Shown: piece by piece, positions 8,101 through 15,743 of the stretch
How the letters are laid out: each line of letters starts with the position of its first letter
How positions within the stretch are numbered: position 1 is the stretch's first letter
Program-made: the position numbers and the translations under genes
NCBI GenBank assembly: GCA_045638565.1
Contig: JAZUBN010000017.1
Span: 1 to 20,200 of the forward strand
Length of the DNA stretch: 20,200 nucleotides
Source of the DNA: SIG471 sp045638565
Lineage (GTDB): Bacteria > Bacillota > Clostridia > Oscillospirales > Butyricicoccaceae
Direction of reading: 5' to 3'
The notes under the pieces: generated by a model
Database searches by the model: none
What the model was told of the DNA's origin: nothing
The model's input: only the letters and a program-made list of their open reading frames with translations

Positions 8101-9269
8101 TATCCGATATAGCTTCTGTCAAATGTGATTACTGTAAAAATCTCCTTGCCTGTGGCACGAAGCGCACTGTCGACGATTTTCTTTATCTGACTGTTTTGCA
8201 TTTTGCACGAGTGCGGAACTACAATATCAAAAATAAGATTTGTATGTGTAGCGCCACGCACGATACGGAAATCATGGAAAGTAAGACCTTCATCCATGGC
8301 TACAAGTATGTCAATAAGAACCTTTCTGTATCGCTGAACTTCTTCGCAGTTCATTTCAACCGGATCCATATGGATTACAAATGGCATATGGAGAACTTCA
8401 GTTATTTCACGCTCAGCATTATCAATCTGGTCGTGAGCTTCAAGAAGATTGCAGTCTGAAGGTACTTCCATATGTGCCGAACCCATCATTCTGCCCGGTC
8501 CATAATCGTGGATTATCATATCGTGAACGCCGATACAGATAGGATATTTATGAAGTATTTCATGGATTTCATCGACAATTTCCCTGTCAGGTATGCCGCC
8601 AAGCAATGGTTCAAGAGTTTCCATTGCAATTTTATAACCGGCATAAAGGATGAATGCTCCGACAAAAAGACCAAGCCAGCCATCGACATTTACAGAGAAA
8701 ATCTTGGCAACAACCATACCGATGGCAGTAGCCGCTGTGGAAATACAGTCACTCTTGCTGTCAGCTTCAGCCGCAATAAGGCTTGTGGAGTTGATTTTTC
8801 TGCCTATATTACTATAGAAATTACCCATCCAGAACTTCACCGCAATTGATGCCAAAAGACCTGCTACCACAAACCAGTTGAACTCAACAGGCTCAGGTGT
8901 AATTATCTTGGAAATTGAGGTTTTGACAACCTCAACGCCTACAAGAATAACAAAGACCGCGATCAGAAGACCCGCCAGATATTCATATCTGCCGTGGCCA
9001 AAAGGATGGTCTTCGTCAGCAGGCTGGGAGGCAAGCTTGAATCCCAGATATGTAACAACATTGCTGCCCACATCGGAAAGGTTGTTAAAGGCATCACCTA
9101 CGATTGCGATTGAGCCGGAAATAAGGCCAAGTGCAGTTTTAACAAGAAAAAGAATAAAATTGCCAACAACGCCTACTGTACTTGCAAAATTACCATAGCG
9201 TTTTCTCGCTTCAGCAGATTTTACGTCATCCGGATTTTTTATAAACATTTTAACAAGAATATCTGTCAT
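8100..9269 (-). CDS. cation diffusion facilitator, manganese-type
   Basis: Predicted proton-coupled exporter of divalent metal ions. The 389-residue protein has six membrane segments in the first 215 residues, then a cytoplasmic dimerisation domain. The metal site in helix 2 is GDAFNNLSD (58-66, N62 and D66) and in helix 5 DSKSD (170-174, D170 and D174). Zinc-transporting members carry histidines at these positions; an N/D plus D/D set is known from manganese exporters such as MntE, so manganese or iron is more likely than zinc. HPFGHGRYEYLA (88-99) is the usual post-helix-2 loop. After the standard C-terminal domain there is a further segment of about 80 residues (CEEVQRYRKVLIDILVAMDE onward) that resembles a second ferredoxin-like unit. 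GAGGTGG precedes the ATG. The substrate is inferred. Confidence 0.9.
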   Translation of the reverse strand: MTDILVKMFIKNPDDVKSAEARKRYGNFASTVGVVGNFILFLVKTALGLISGSIAIVGDAFNNLSDVGSNVVTYLGFKLASQPADEDHPFGHGRYEYLAGLLIAVFVILVGVEVVKTSISKIITPEPVEFNWFVVAGLLASIAVKFWMGNFYSNIGRKINSTSLIAAEADSKSDCISTAATAIGMVVAKIFSVNVDGWLGLFVGAFILYAGYKIAMETLEPLLGGIPDREIVDEIHEILHKYPICIGVHDMIIHDYGPGRMMGSAHMEVPSDCNLLEAHDQIDNAEREITEVLHMPFVIHMDPVEMNCEEVQRYRKVLIDILVAMDEGLTFHDFRIVRGATHTNLIFDIVVPHSCKMQNSQIKKIVDSALRATGKEIFTVITFDRSYIG

Positions 9270-9302
9270 AATCCACCTCTGGAATATTTTGTAACTTAGA
9301 TA

Positions 9303-9331
9303 ATATTATCATATGCAGACGGGTAAGTCAA
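9303..9331 (-). promoter_or_regulatory. extended -10 promoter for the cation transporter gene
   Basis: Minus strand: TTGACT (9326-9331), a 17-base spacer and TAATAT (9303-9308) preceded by TG. It begins about 10 bases after the stop of the upstream 186-residue gene, so the transporter has its own start even if some transcripts read through from upstream. No metal-box palindrome was recognised around it. Confidence 0.75.
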
Positions 9332-9340
9332 ACATAACTT

Positions 9341-9901
9341 TTATGATAGTGGAGCATACATTTTATCATCTCTGTATCCAGGATATTTATCGGTCAGATA
9401 TTCACGCATTTTATGCAGAGTATTAAGCTTTTCGAGCGCTGTTTTTCCTATTTTACTGTATGGTTTGAGATATCCTAAAGGATTTATTTTATAAATTCCA
9501 TCCTCTATTGTATGATAAAATTGTCCAGCCATCGAAGCCTGCAGCTTTTGGGCGAAAACAAGATACCTTTCCCCTTCTCTGTACGGTTCGCGTCCGTGTA
9601 TCTTCAGCTCTATCGTATCATCTGAATATTCACCAAACAGCACTTCCTCAACTGTACAGTATGCAACAAGGACATTTGTATACTCATAGTCGTACATCCC
9701 CATCGGATGTTTTATTTCATTGACAGTTATGATTCCGGCAAAATCATTATTATCTGTCTGTATATTTATCCCATAGTCAGCTTCAGGCATAATACTTCTG
9801 TTTGGATCAAGGGAAGTCGGCAGTTTTTCTTTATATTCAAGCACATAAACCACACTTGCAAGTATCAATATCGCCATAATGATCAATATATTTCTTTTCA
9901 C
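9341..9901 (-). CDS. membrane-anchored protein of unknown function
   Basis: I do not recognise this 186-residue protein. It starts MKRN and then has one hydrophobic segment (about residues 4-20), so it is probably an N-terminally anchored extracytoplasmic protein; there is no lipobox cysteine. The outer part contains a beta-rich stretch, roughly VAYCTVEEVLFGEY followed by GREPYREGERYLVFAQK. Its 'V-x-V-hydrophobic-G ... G-x-hydrophobic-YLVF' pattern recalls OB-fold/TIMP-like domains of some Gram-positive secreted proteins; that is only a resemblance. The frame is open to an ATG at 9928, but AAAGGAGG sits 6 bases before a GTG at 9901, giving a conventional signal-anchor start, so I chose that. 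It lies upstream of the cation transporter gene with no terminator between them. Confidence 0.75.
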   Translation of the reverse strand: MKRNILIIMAILILASVVYVLEYKEKLPTSLDPNRSIMPEADYGINIQTDNNDFAGIITVNEIKHPMGMYDYEYTNVLVAYCTVEEVLFGEYSDDTIELKIHGREPYREGERYLVFAQKLQASMAGQFYHTIEDGIYKINPLGYLKPYSKIGKTALEKLNTLHKMREYLTDKYPGYRDDKMYAPLS

Positions 9902-9968
9902 TTTATCCCTCCTTTGTATATAAGACATTTTAAGACGTAAAAATGGGACAAGATATTAAAAAGATATG

Positions 9969-9997
9969 AAAAGTCACCCCTTATGGAGTGACTTTTT
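9969..9997 (-). terminator. intrinsic terminator of the degV/GH3/HD-GYP operon
   Basis: The minus-strand transcript folds AAAAGUCACUCC, loop AUAA, GGGGUGACUUUU, a 12-pair stem with one U-G pair, followed by a U-rich tail. It starts 2 bases after the stop of the HD-GYP gene. On the plus strand one pair is a mismatch (C/A), so the minus orientation is favoured. Confidence 0.9.
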
Positions 9998-9999
9998 AT

Positions 10000-12528
10000 T
10001 TATATGACTGTATTTGCCTGAGCCTGATTTACCTTTATTTTGCCTTTTCTTATCAGTTCAACAAAGACTCTTCCCAGTTCAGGGTCAAACTGTTTGCCAA
10101 GATTACGTTCGATTTCTTCAAGCGCATCGGCAATGCTCATAGGCTCTTTATAAGGTCTTCTTGAAACCATCGCATCAAATGCGTCAGCAATTGCAAGACA
10201 TCTGCCTCCGACAGGAATATTTTCCCCACCGATTCCTCTTGGGTATCCCCTTCCATCCCATCTTTCATGATGAGTAATGGCATTTGGAATAACGTAATCA
10301 AGAGACGGAAGGTGTCTTATCATTGCAACAGCCCCTTCAACATGCTTCTTCATAACTTCAAATTCTTCATTTGTCAGGCGTTCTTTTTTGGAAAGAATGG
10401 CTTCAGGAATACCAATCTTGCCGATGTCATGAAGCAGACCTGCCTGTCTGATGATTTCAACATGTTCTTCATCAAGTCCGATAGTTCTTGCCAGCTGTGT
10501 TGCGTATTGAGATACATTCTGAGAATGATTGAATGTATAGTGGTCCTTGGCGTCGATTGCCGCTGTAAGCGCATAAATTGTGGACATATATTCCTGACCG
10601 ATGGAAATCTTGCTCTTTTCAGGAACTTTAATACTCTTTTCACGAGTATAAACCACAATTTTATTTTTACCGTCGCGCTTTGCCGAGTAAACCGCCATAT
10701 TGACATTTGTAAGCATCTGCGAAGGATTATTGGCAGATGCAGGATAAGAGCAGATACCTGCGCTGAATGTCAGGCTCTTCTTATATGTATCATCCGACAT
10801 TTCCTGCATCGAAACGAAATCTTCTCTTATCTTTTCGACATATTTCTTGGCAACAACGCTGCTGCATTTTGGCAAAGAAATTGCAAATTCTTTACCTCCA
10901 AAACGTGCTACAGTACCAAACTGACCTATGACATTATTCATTATTTTTGCAAATCTGACAAGGGCCATATCGCCTTCATCATTGCCATAAAGCTCATTAT
11001 AAAGCTTAAAGTCATCAAGATTTATGAACACCAGGGATATTGCGTCTTCACGGCACATCTCAAAATCCCTGTTGAAATGTTCGATAAAGTATTTTCTGTT
11101 ATAAATACCTGTCAGACCATCGACCTGCGCTTCACGCTTTATAGTTTCATACAGCGAAGCATTTTTCATTGCAATGGATGCAATTGATGCAGAGGATTCC
11201 AGGAATATGAGTTCTCCCTGTGTATAAGGCTTGTCCTTCATTTTCTTTGTAAAAAGACCTATGCCGACAAGCTCATTTTCATTTATGAAAGGTACAATAA
11301 GTTTTATACCGAGGCTTTCAATGTGCTTTTTTTCACTTTCCCAAAGGGCTTTATAGCTGACAGTCTTTTTATAATCATTATACATTACAGCTGTACGGTT
11401 TTTGAGCAGCCATTTGCAAAGCGGACTGTCACTTGCAATAGAGACCGCACTGCTGCGCAAAGGATCTGTCGAAGCCATCTGAACATATTTATCATTTTCG
11501 CTGTCATAAATAAATATGAACGCTGTATCAGTATCGATATTCTTTTTAACAAGTTCACAGAAAGCGCTTAAAACTTCATCAAGATTGAGAGTTCTTGAAA
11601 CCTCGCTTGAAAACTCCTTAACTTCTGTTTCAAGAGTTTTCTGCGCCTTTACAAACAGATTGTTCATAAGTCTCTTCATAAGAGTATATACCATAATGGT
11701 AAAAAGCGAGAACAAAACTGCGATAACAAATGTTTTTGCATCTGTGAACTCACCAAAAAACTCATCATATATATTGTCTACATATCCGTATGAAGATACA
11801 AGAATGAGCGTTGTAATTGTCGCCGAAACAAGATACGTCGATCCGTTTGAAGCCAGCTGCTTCAAAGGAATAAGACGCTTTTTATAAAGCGAATAATACA
11901 TAAATATCGCATTTATCATACATGCAAATGTATCATTCGGCAAAGATGACATAACCGGAACAGCATCAACGACACTGCCGATAAACATTATGAACATACC
12001 AGCTATCAATGGATAAAACTGAGAAATGCTCATTTCACCTTCAGAAACACATTTTTTCACCAGATGAATAATGGATACTATTATAGCAACAGCAAGAACA
12101 ACAACAAATGCCGATGGCCATTTTGTTGTAAAGCTGAACACCTTTTCTCCGTCAACAAACTTTATTTCCGGATGATCCATAAACACATGGAAGAAATTCA
12201 ACACCACGCAAACAAGTGTAAGAACCGTCCACATGCTCTTGAGGAAGAATGCTTTCTGTTCTGTAAAGTGATGTATAAAGTTATAACTGAACAATGGAAC
12301 CAGGAAAATACCGGTTATCGATATATCATACCAGAACGTAACTCCCGGATATACCCCGAGTCGCATAAGCAATGAACCCGTTGTCCACAACATAAATGCA
12401 ACCAACAGCATCATAAAGGACTTTACAAGTCTTGTCTTTTCTGCTGTAAGGAACGTCAGGAACAAAAACAGATTGCACAGCATAGCTGCCAGAGGGATGA
12501 TAACAAAAAGTCTTTCATTTAACGACAT
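10000..12528 (-). CDS. membrane GAF/degenerate-GGDEF/HD-GYP signalling protein
   Basis: Predicted membrane receptor with cyclic-di-GMP phosphodiesterase output, 842 residues. Residues 1-220 hold about seven hydrophobic segments like the 7TM regions of some histidine kinases, and two more segments follow (about 229-249 and 266-285). A GAF-like domain covers about 305-455. The GGDEF-type domain (about 468-630) starts DGLTGIYNRKYF but has NLDDFK (N503 for the first metal-binding Asp) and GGKEF (544-548, Lys for the second metal ligand). It also lacks an RxxD inhibitory site, so cyclase activity is unlikely. The HD-GYP domain (about 645-830) is intact: HDIGKIGIP (HD at 700-701), HHERWDGRGYP (GYP at 761-763) and LAIADAFDAM. 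The start overlaps the GH3 gene by 10 bases; GGAGG is upstream. It is the last gene of its operon, with a terminator directly after it. Confidence 0.93.
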   Translation of the reverse strand: MSLNERLFVIIPLAAMLCNLFLFLTFLTAEKTRLVKSFMMLLVAFMLWTTGSLLMRLGVYPGVTFWYDISITGIFLVPLFSYNFIHHFTEQKAFFLKSMWTVLTLVCVVLNFFHVFMDHPEIKFVDGEKVFSFTTKWPSAFVVVLAVAIIVSIIHLVKKCVSEGEMSISQFYPLIAGMFIMFIGSVVDAVPVMSSLPNDTFACMINAIFMYYSLYKKRLIPLKQLASNGSTYLVSATITTLILVSSYGYVDNIYDEFFGEFTDAKTFVIAVLFSLFTIMVYTLMKRLMNNLFVKAQKTLETEVKEFSSEVSRTLNLDEVLSAFCELVKKNIDTDTAFIFIYDSENDKYVQMASTDPLRSSAVSIASDSPLCKWLLKNRTAVMYNDYKKTVSYKALWESEKKHIESLGIKLIVPFINENELVGIGLFTKKMKDKPYTQGELIFLESSASIASIAMKNASLYETIKREAQVDGLTGIYNRKYFIEHFNRDFEMCREDAISLVFINLDDFKLYNELYGNDEGDMALVRFAKIMNNVIGQFGTVARFGGKEFAISLPKCSSVVAKKYVEKIREDFVSMQEMSDDTYKKSLTFSAGICSYPASANNPSQMLTNVNMAVYSAKRDGKNKIVVYTREKSIKVPEKSKISIGQEYMSTIYALTAAIDAKDHYTFNHSQNVSQYATQLARTIGLDEEHVEIIRQAGLLHDIGKIGIPEAILSKKERLTNEEFEVMKKHVEGAVAMIRHLPSLDYVIPNAITHHERWDGRGYPRGIGGENIPVGGRCLAIADAFDAMVSRRPYKEPMSIADALEEIERNLGKQFDPELGRVFVELIRKGKIKVNQAQANTVI

Positions 12529-14147
12529 TCTGCTGCACCTCCATTTCTGTCTGCTATTCTGAAAAGCTCTATTATTTCTTCCTTTTTAGGATTGATGCTT
12601 CTCAACGACTTTCCAAATCTCTCTTTATATTTTTCCAATGTACCGCAAGGAATAACCGTAACCTTGAGAGGGTCTATTCCCAGCAACTTTTTAAGATCAC
12701 TGTAATCATGATCAAAGTTTTTGAAGTATACACTGAGATGGTCCTTGATTATCTGACCGGTAATCATGGAATTATGTATCGATTCTTCACACATTTCAAC
12801 ACACATATGCATGAACGAACGATTCTTTTCATCATATTCCTTGAAAGCAGTAAAGAATTCCACATCAAGTTTTGAATATTCAATAACCTTTTTAATCGAA
12901 GATTCTGTTATTCTTGTAAAACCTGCAATATCTATTACAGTAGGAATGCGATCCACATATTCAAACTGAGGAATATCCAGATCGTCGTAAGGATTTTTTG
13001 TACGGATACAACGGTACATATCTCCTACTCTGTATCTTACAAAAGCACCGCCTTTAAGTACCGTTATGACTATTTCATAAAGCTGATTTGCCACTACCTC
13101 ATCCATAAGATATGTGAGCGGCACATAATCAGGATCATCCAGGCTTCTGTACATCTCATTTTCAGGGATAAACTCATAGAAACATGCATCAGGAAAAAAT
13201 ACCATCCCATCCTTGCTCCATGTTTCAGTTCCGACACAGGTAGGCTCTGTGCCTCCTGTTACTTCAAGCGGTCTTCTGCCCCAGAACTCTTCCAGTTCTT
13301 TCTTATAAAGTATAGTATCTGTACCTACACAAACAAAGCCATCTATATCGAACAGATCCTTAGGTTTGATATTGGTCTTATCACGCTTGCTTATATATGC
13401 AGCATTGGCCGCTTTGAGCATCATCTTAGGCGTCATTCCCATAAGCGAACCCAGTCCGCCTCCGGATGAACTGAATCCCTGCTCTTCAAAGCGCTTACTG
13501 ATACTGTAGATAACGCTGCTCATACCAAAGAAAAGGTCTATACCAACCTTGGATGCCTGTTTGAAACCTTCCTTGCTCTGTTGCGAGAAAGAAAGGCCTT
13601 TAGCCTCTTTAAGCGACGGCATAAAATTCATATTTATTTCACTGTCGATAAGCATCGGGAACAAGCCTGTTGCATACGGCAAAGGTGCAAGACCATAAAG
13701 AACATTTTCATTAGGCTTTACCTTGAAGTGTCCCTTTTTGTCACTTGTAGAGAGTATCATAGCTGCTATGATATTGTTTCTGTATACCGATAACATCTCC
13801 TCTGTATATGGTGCGACCTTTACAGGGTGATTACCGCTTTCCCATGTGGTTTCAAGCCATACAGCCGGCTTTCCCGGGAGTGCTGCTTCATTTTTAGGAA
13901 GCAGAATATCGGCATAATCCTCATATTTGGTCAGAGGGATCTCAGCGAGAAATTCTTTTACAGTTTTTGGTATTTTACCTTTGAAAATTCTTTCTCCAAG
14001 TTCGCATTTTGACATCAACTCAATCTGTTCGAGAAGAAGTCGCTTCTGTATTTCCATATACTCTTCTATGGAAAGATCAAGGAATGAACAATATTCTTCC
14101 CATATTTCTTTCTGCGAATATGAAATAAGTTTCTTTTCAAATCTCAC
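12519..14147 (-). CDS. GH3-family acyl-adenylating enzyme
   Basis: Member of the GH3 (auxin-responsive GH3) branch of adenylate-forming enzymes. In plants these activate a carboxylic acid with ATP and join it to an amino acid; substrates of bacterial members are mostly unknown. The 542-residue length fits. Visible family blocks: PLTKYEDYADIL (71-82), the ATP-loop region TTWESGNHPVKVAPYT (100-115, poorer in glycine than the plant motif), LEVTGGTEPTC (294-304), VFFPDACFYEFIPENE (316-331), and the hallmark YEIVITVLKGGAFVRYRVGD (357-376). A C-terminal lobe extends to about 530. The GTG start has GGAGG 7-12 bases upstream. It sits 35 bases after the methyltransferase gene and overlaps the receptor gene by 10 bases, so the four genes form one unit. 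A free carboxylic acid or fatty acid substrate is inferred. Confidence 0.88.
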   Translation of the reverse strand: MRFEKKLISYSQKEIWEEYCSFLDLSIEEYMEIQKRLLLEQIELMSKCELGERIFKGKIPKTVKEFLAEIPLTKYEDYADILLPKNEAALPGKPAVWLETTWESGNHPVKVAPYTEEMLSVYRNNIIAAMILSTSDKKGHFKVKPNENVLYGLAPLPYATGLFPMLIDSEINMNFMPSLKEAKGLSFSQQSKEGFKQASKVGIDLFFGMSSVIYSISKRFEEQGFSSSGGGLGSLMGMTPKMMLKAANAAYISKRDKTNIKPKDLFDIDGFVCVGTDTILYKKELEEFWGRRPLEVTGGTEPTCVGTETWSKDGMVFFPDACFYEFIPENEMYRSLDDPDYVPLTYLMDEVVANQLYEIVITVLKGGAFVRYRVGDMYRCIRTKNPYDDLDIPQFEYVDRIPTVIDIAGFTRITESSIKKVIEYSKLDVEFFTAFKEYDEKNRSFMHMCVEMCEESIHNSMITGQIIKDHLSVYFKNFDHDYSDLKKLLGIDPLKVTVIPCGTLEKYKERFGKSLRSINPKKEEIIELFRIADRNGGAAECR

Positions 14148-14182
14148 CGTTTCCCCTCCTTCCTTTTTTATGATTTATCTAT

Positions 14183-14707
14183 CTATATTTTTGGCACCAG
14201 AAACGGCACCCTTTTCTTATATTCGTCATATCTGTATATCGTCTTCGGGAACACATATTCATCTTCGATGTATATGTACAAAAGATTGAGCAAGTTTACA
14301 GTTATTGTAAACATCAATGCTCTGAAGCTGAAAAACGTTATACAGAGCGACACAGATGCTATAAGCAAAAACCAGAATCCCGGATGTCTGCATTTGCCGT
14401 AAGCCCCCGTATCCACCAGCGGAAGCTTTCCTGTTTTTGCATAGGTTTCATCAAATGGCAGCTCAACAAACAATACAGAGCAGGTTTTCCATATTCCAAA
14501 AACAGCTGCAACTACAAAAAATATATGCCCTTTCACTCGCTCCGCAATCCAGAGCAAAGTTTTCCCTTTTATAAAGCAATCATAAGACCCATATGCAAGA
14601 ATCAATATACCAAGCATAAACAGCATATTAAGCCTTTTATCATTCCAGATTATCTTATTGAAATCAAAAATGATAAACATAGCAAATGCAATAACGGCGT
14701 AAATCAT
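14183..14707 (-). CDS. isoprenylcysteine carboxyl methyltransferase-like membrane protein
   Basis: Small integral membrane protein of 174 residues resembling the ICMT/phospholipid methyltransferase family, which uses S-adenosylmethionine to methylate lipidic substrates at the membrane. It has about four or five hydrophobic segments. The family core is VDTGAYGKCRHPGFWFLL, with the RHP motif at 107-109, followed after a hydrophobic stretch by YIEDEYVFPKTIYRYDEYKKR (E147 and E150), which matches the C-terminal SAM/lipid-binding block of the family. The ATG overlaps the stop of degV in an ATGA arrangement with AAGGAG 7 bases upstream, so translation is coupled. The frame is open further upstream to 14743, but that start would lie inside degV and lacks a binding site. 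The family is fairly clear; the substrate is unknown. Confidence 0.82.
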   Translation of the reverse strand: MIYAVIAFAMFIIFDFNKIIWNDKRLNMLFMLGILILAYGSYDCFIKGKTLLWIAERVKGHIFFVVAAVFGIWKTCSVLFVELPFDETYAKTGKLPLVDTGAYGKCRHPGFWFLLIASVSLCITFFSFRALMFTITVNLLNLLYIYIEDEYVFPKTIYRYDEYKKRVPFLVPKI

Positions 14708-15564
14708 GCGTTCTCCTTTTTCAAAAAGGCGACACCTGCACATCCCTTGCCTGTATATATGCCGATGACAGGACCTACATAATCCATTAAAACCTTAAGA
14801 TCCGGCTTTATGCCCTGCAGTTTTTTTGCAAGAGCATTGGCTCCGTCTTCATTGTCAGAATGGAATACATAACATTCTGAGGCATCCATATCTGCCATCG
14901 TACGGAATTTCTCAGCAATTTTACAAAGACCTTGTTCAAAACTCTTAACAACACCTATATCGGATACAACACCTTCATCGAATTTCAAAACCGGCTTTAA
15001 CTTGAGCATATCGGCAGCCAGAGCTCTTATTTTACCCACTCTGCCTCCCTTTCGTGCATTCTCAAGGGATGCCAGAACAAAATATACACCGATATTATTT
15101 TTCATTTTCTCAAGGCGTGAAACGATCTCGCTGCATTCCATTCCCTGCTCAACCATTTTTGCAGCTTTAAGCAACATAATCACAATACCAAATGACACCT
15201 GAGCAGAATCAAACACAGTTACTTTTGCTTTGTGACCGGCTTCATTAAACTCTTCAGCTGCAATAAGCGCTGTATTGTATGAACCGGACATTTTCGAAGT
15301 AACTGTTATGCACAGTATTTCGTCATAATCCTTGTACATTTCATATACACTGATAAAACTGCCTATATTAGGCTGAGAGCTGGTAGGAAGACTATCACTT
15401 TCTGCAAGTTTTTTATAAAACTCCTCAGCAGTTATAGTTTTACCGCCATAGTATTCATTCTCACCAAAAATAATAATATCCGGTATAACATGTATACCAT
15501 ATTTATCAGCAATCAAAGCCGGAATGTCGCTTCCCGACTGAGTAATTATTTTTATTTTCTTCAT
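14704..15564 (-). CDS. DegV family fatty-acid-binding protein
   Basis: DegV (FakB-like) proteins hold a fatty acid in a deep pocket; partners such as FakA phosphorylate it, though no FakA is encoded here. The 286-residue product has the family blocks SLPTSSQPN (58-66), TSKMSGSYNTA (89-99), FDSAQVSFG (118-126), ENARKGGRVGK (168-178) and KPVLKFDEG. Two usual positions differ: the N-terminal TDS is TQS (8-10), and the C-terminal HTGPG is YTGKG (270-274). The frame is open to an ATG at 15588, but that would leave a leader of about 10 bases without a ribosome binding site. MKKIKIIT at 15564 matches the normal family start, so I prefer it, although its own binding site is weak. First gene of a four-gene operon. 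Confidence 0.9.
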   Translation of the reverse strand: MKKIKIITQSGSDIPALIADKYGIHVIPDIIIFGENEYYGGKTITAEEFYKKLAESDSLPTSSQPNIGSFISVYEMYKDYDEILCITVTSKMSGSYNTALIAAEEFNEAGHKAKVTVFDSAQVSFGIVIMLLKAAKMVEQGMECSEIVSRLEKMKNNIGVYFVLASLENARKGGRVGKIRALAADMLKLKPVLKFDEGVVSDIGVVKSFEQGLCKIAEKFRTMADMDASECYVFHSDNEDGANALAKKLQGIKPDLKVLMDYVGPVIGIYTGKGCAGVAFLKKENA

Positions 15565-15603
15565 ATATTGATTTTCATTTCTTCCCATAAGTCATATATA
15601 GAT

Positions 15604-15632
15604 ATTATACTTCATTTTTTCACATATTTCAA
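15604..15632 (-). promoter_or_regulatory. sigma-A-type promoter for the degV operon
   Basis: Minus strand: TTGAAA (15627-15632), a 17-base spacer and perfect TATAAT (15604-15609). The predicted start near 15597 gives a leader of about 33 bases to the preferred degV start. It is well separated from the upstream gene by a terminator. Confidence 0.82.
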
Positions 15633-15703
15633 GGAAAATCATACTAAAAATATATATTTTTTATATGCAAATCACACATTTTATATTTTTTTCAAATAAG
15701 CAA

Positions 15704-15736
15704 AAAAATCCGCCTGCTTTTTGCAGACGGAATTTT
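15704..15736 (-). terminator. intrinsic terminator of the cytidylate-kinase-like gene
   Basis: The minus-strand transcript forms a stem of UUCCGUCUGC with GCAGGCGGA (one U-G pair) around an AAAAA loop, extended by A-U pairs, and ends in UUUUUUU. It lies 8 bases past the stop of the gene and isolates it from the degV promoter. Confidence 0.9.
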
Positions 15737-15743
15737 TAATTTT

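Noticed and set aside
10267..11187. Long open frame of 306 codons on the plus strand within the HD-GYP gene
   Set aside because: It is antisense to a gene with strong domain conservation, is rich in Cys, Phe and Asn, has no ribosome binding site and resembles no protein.
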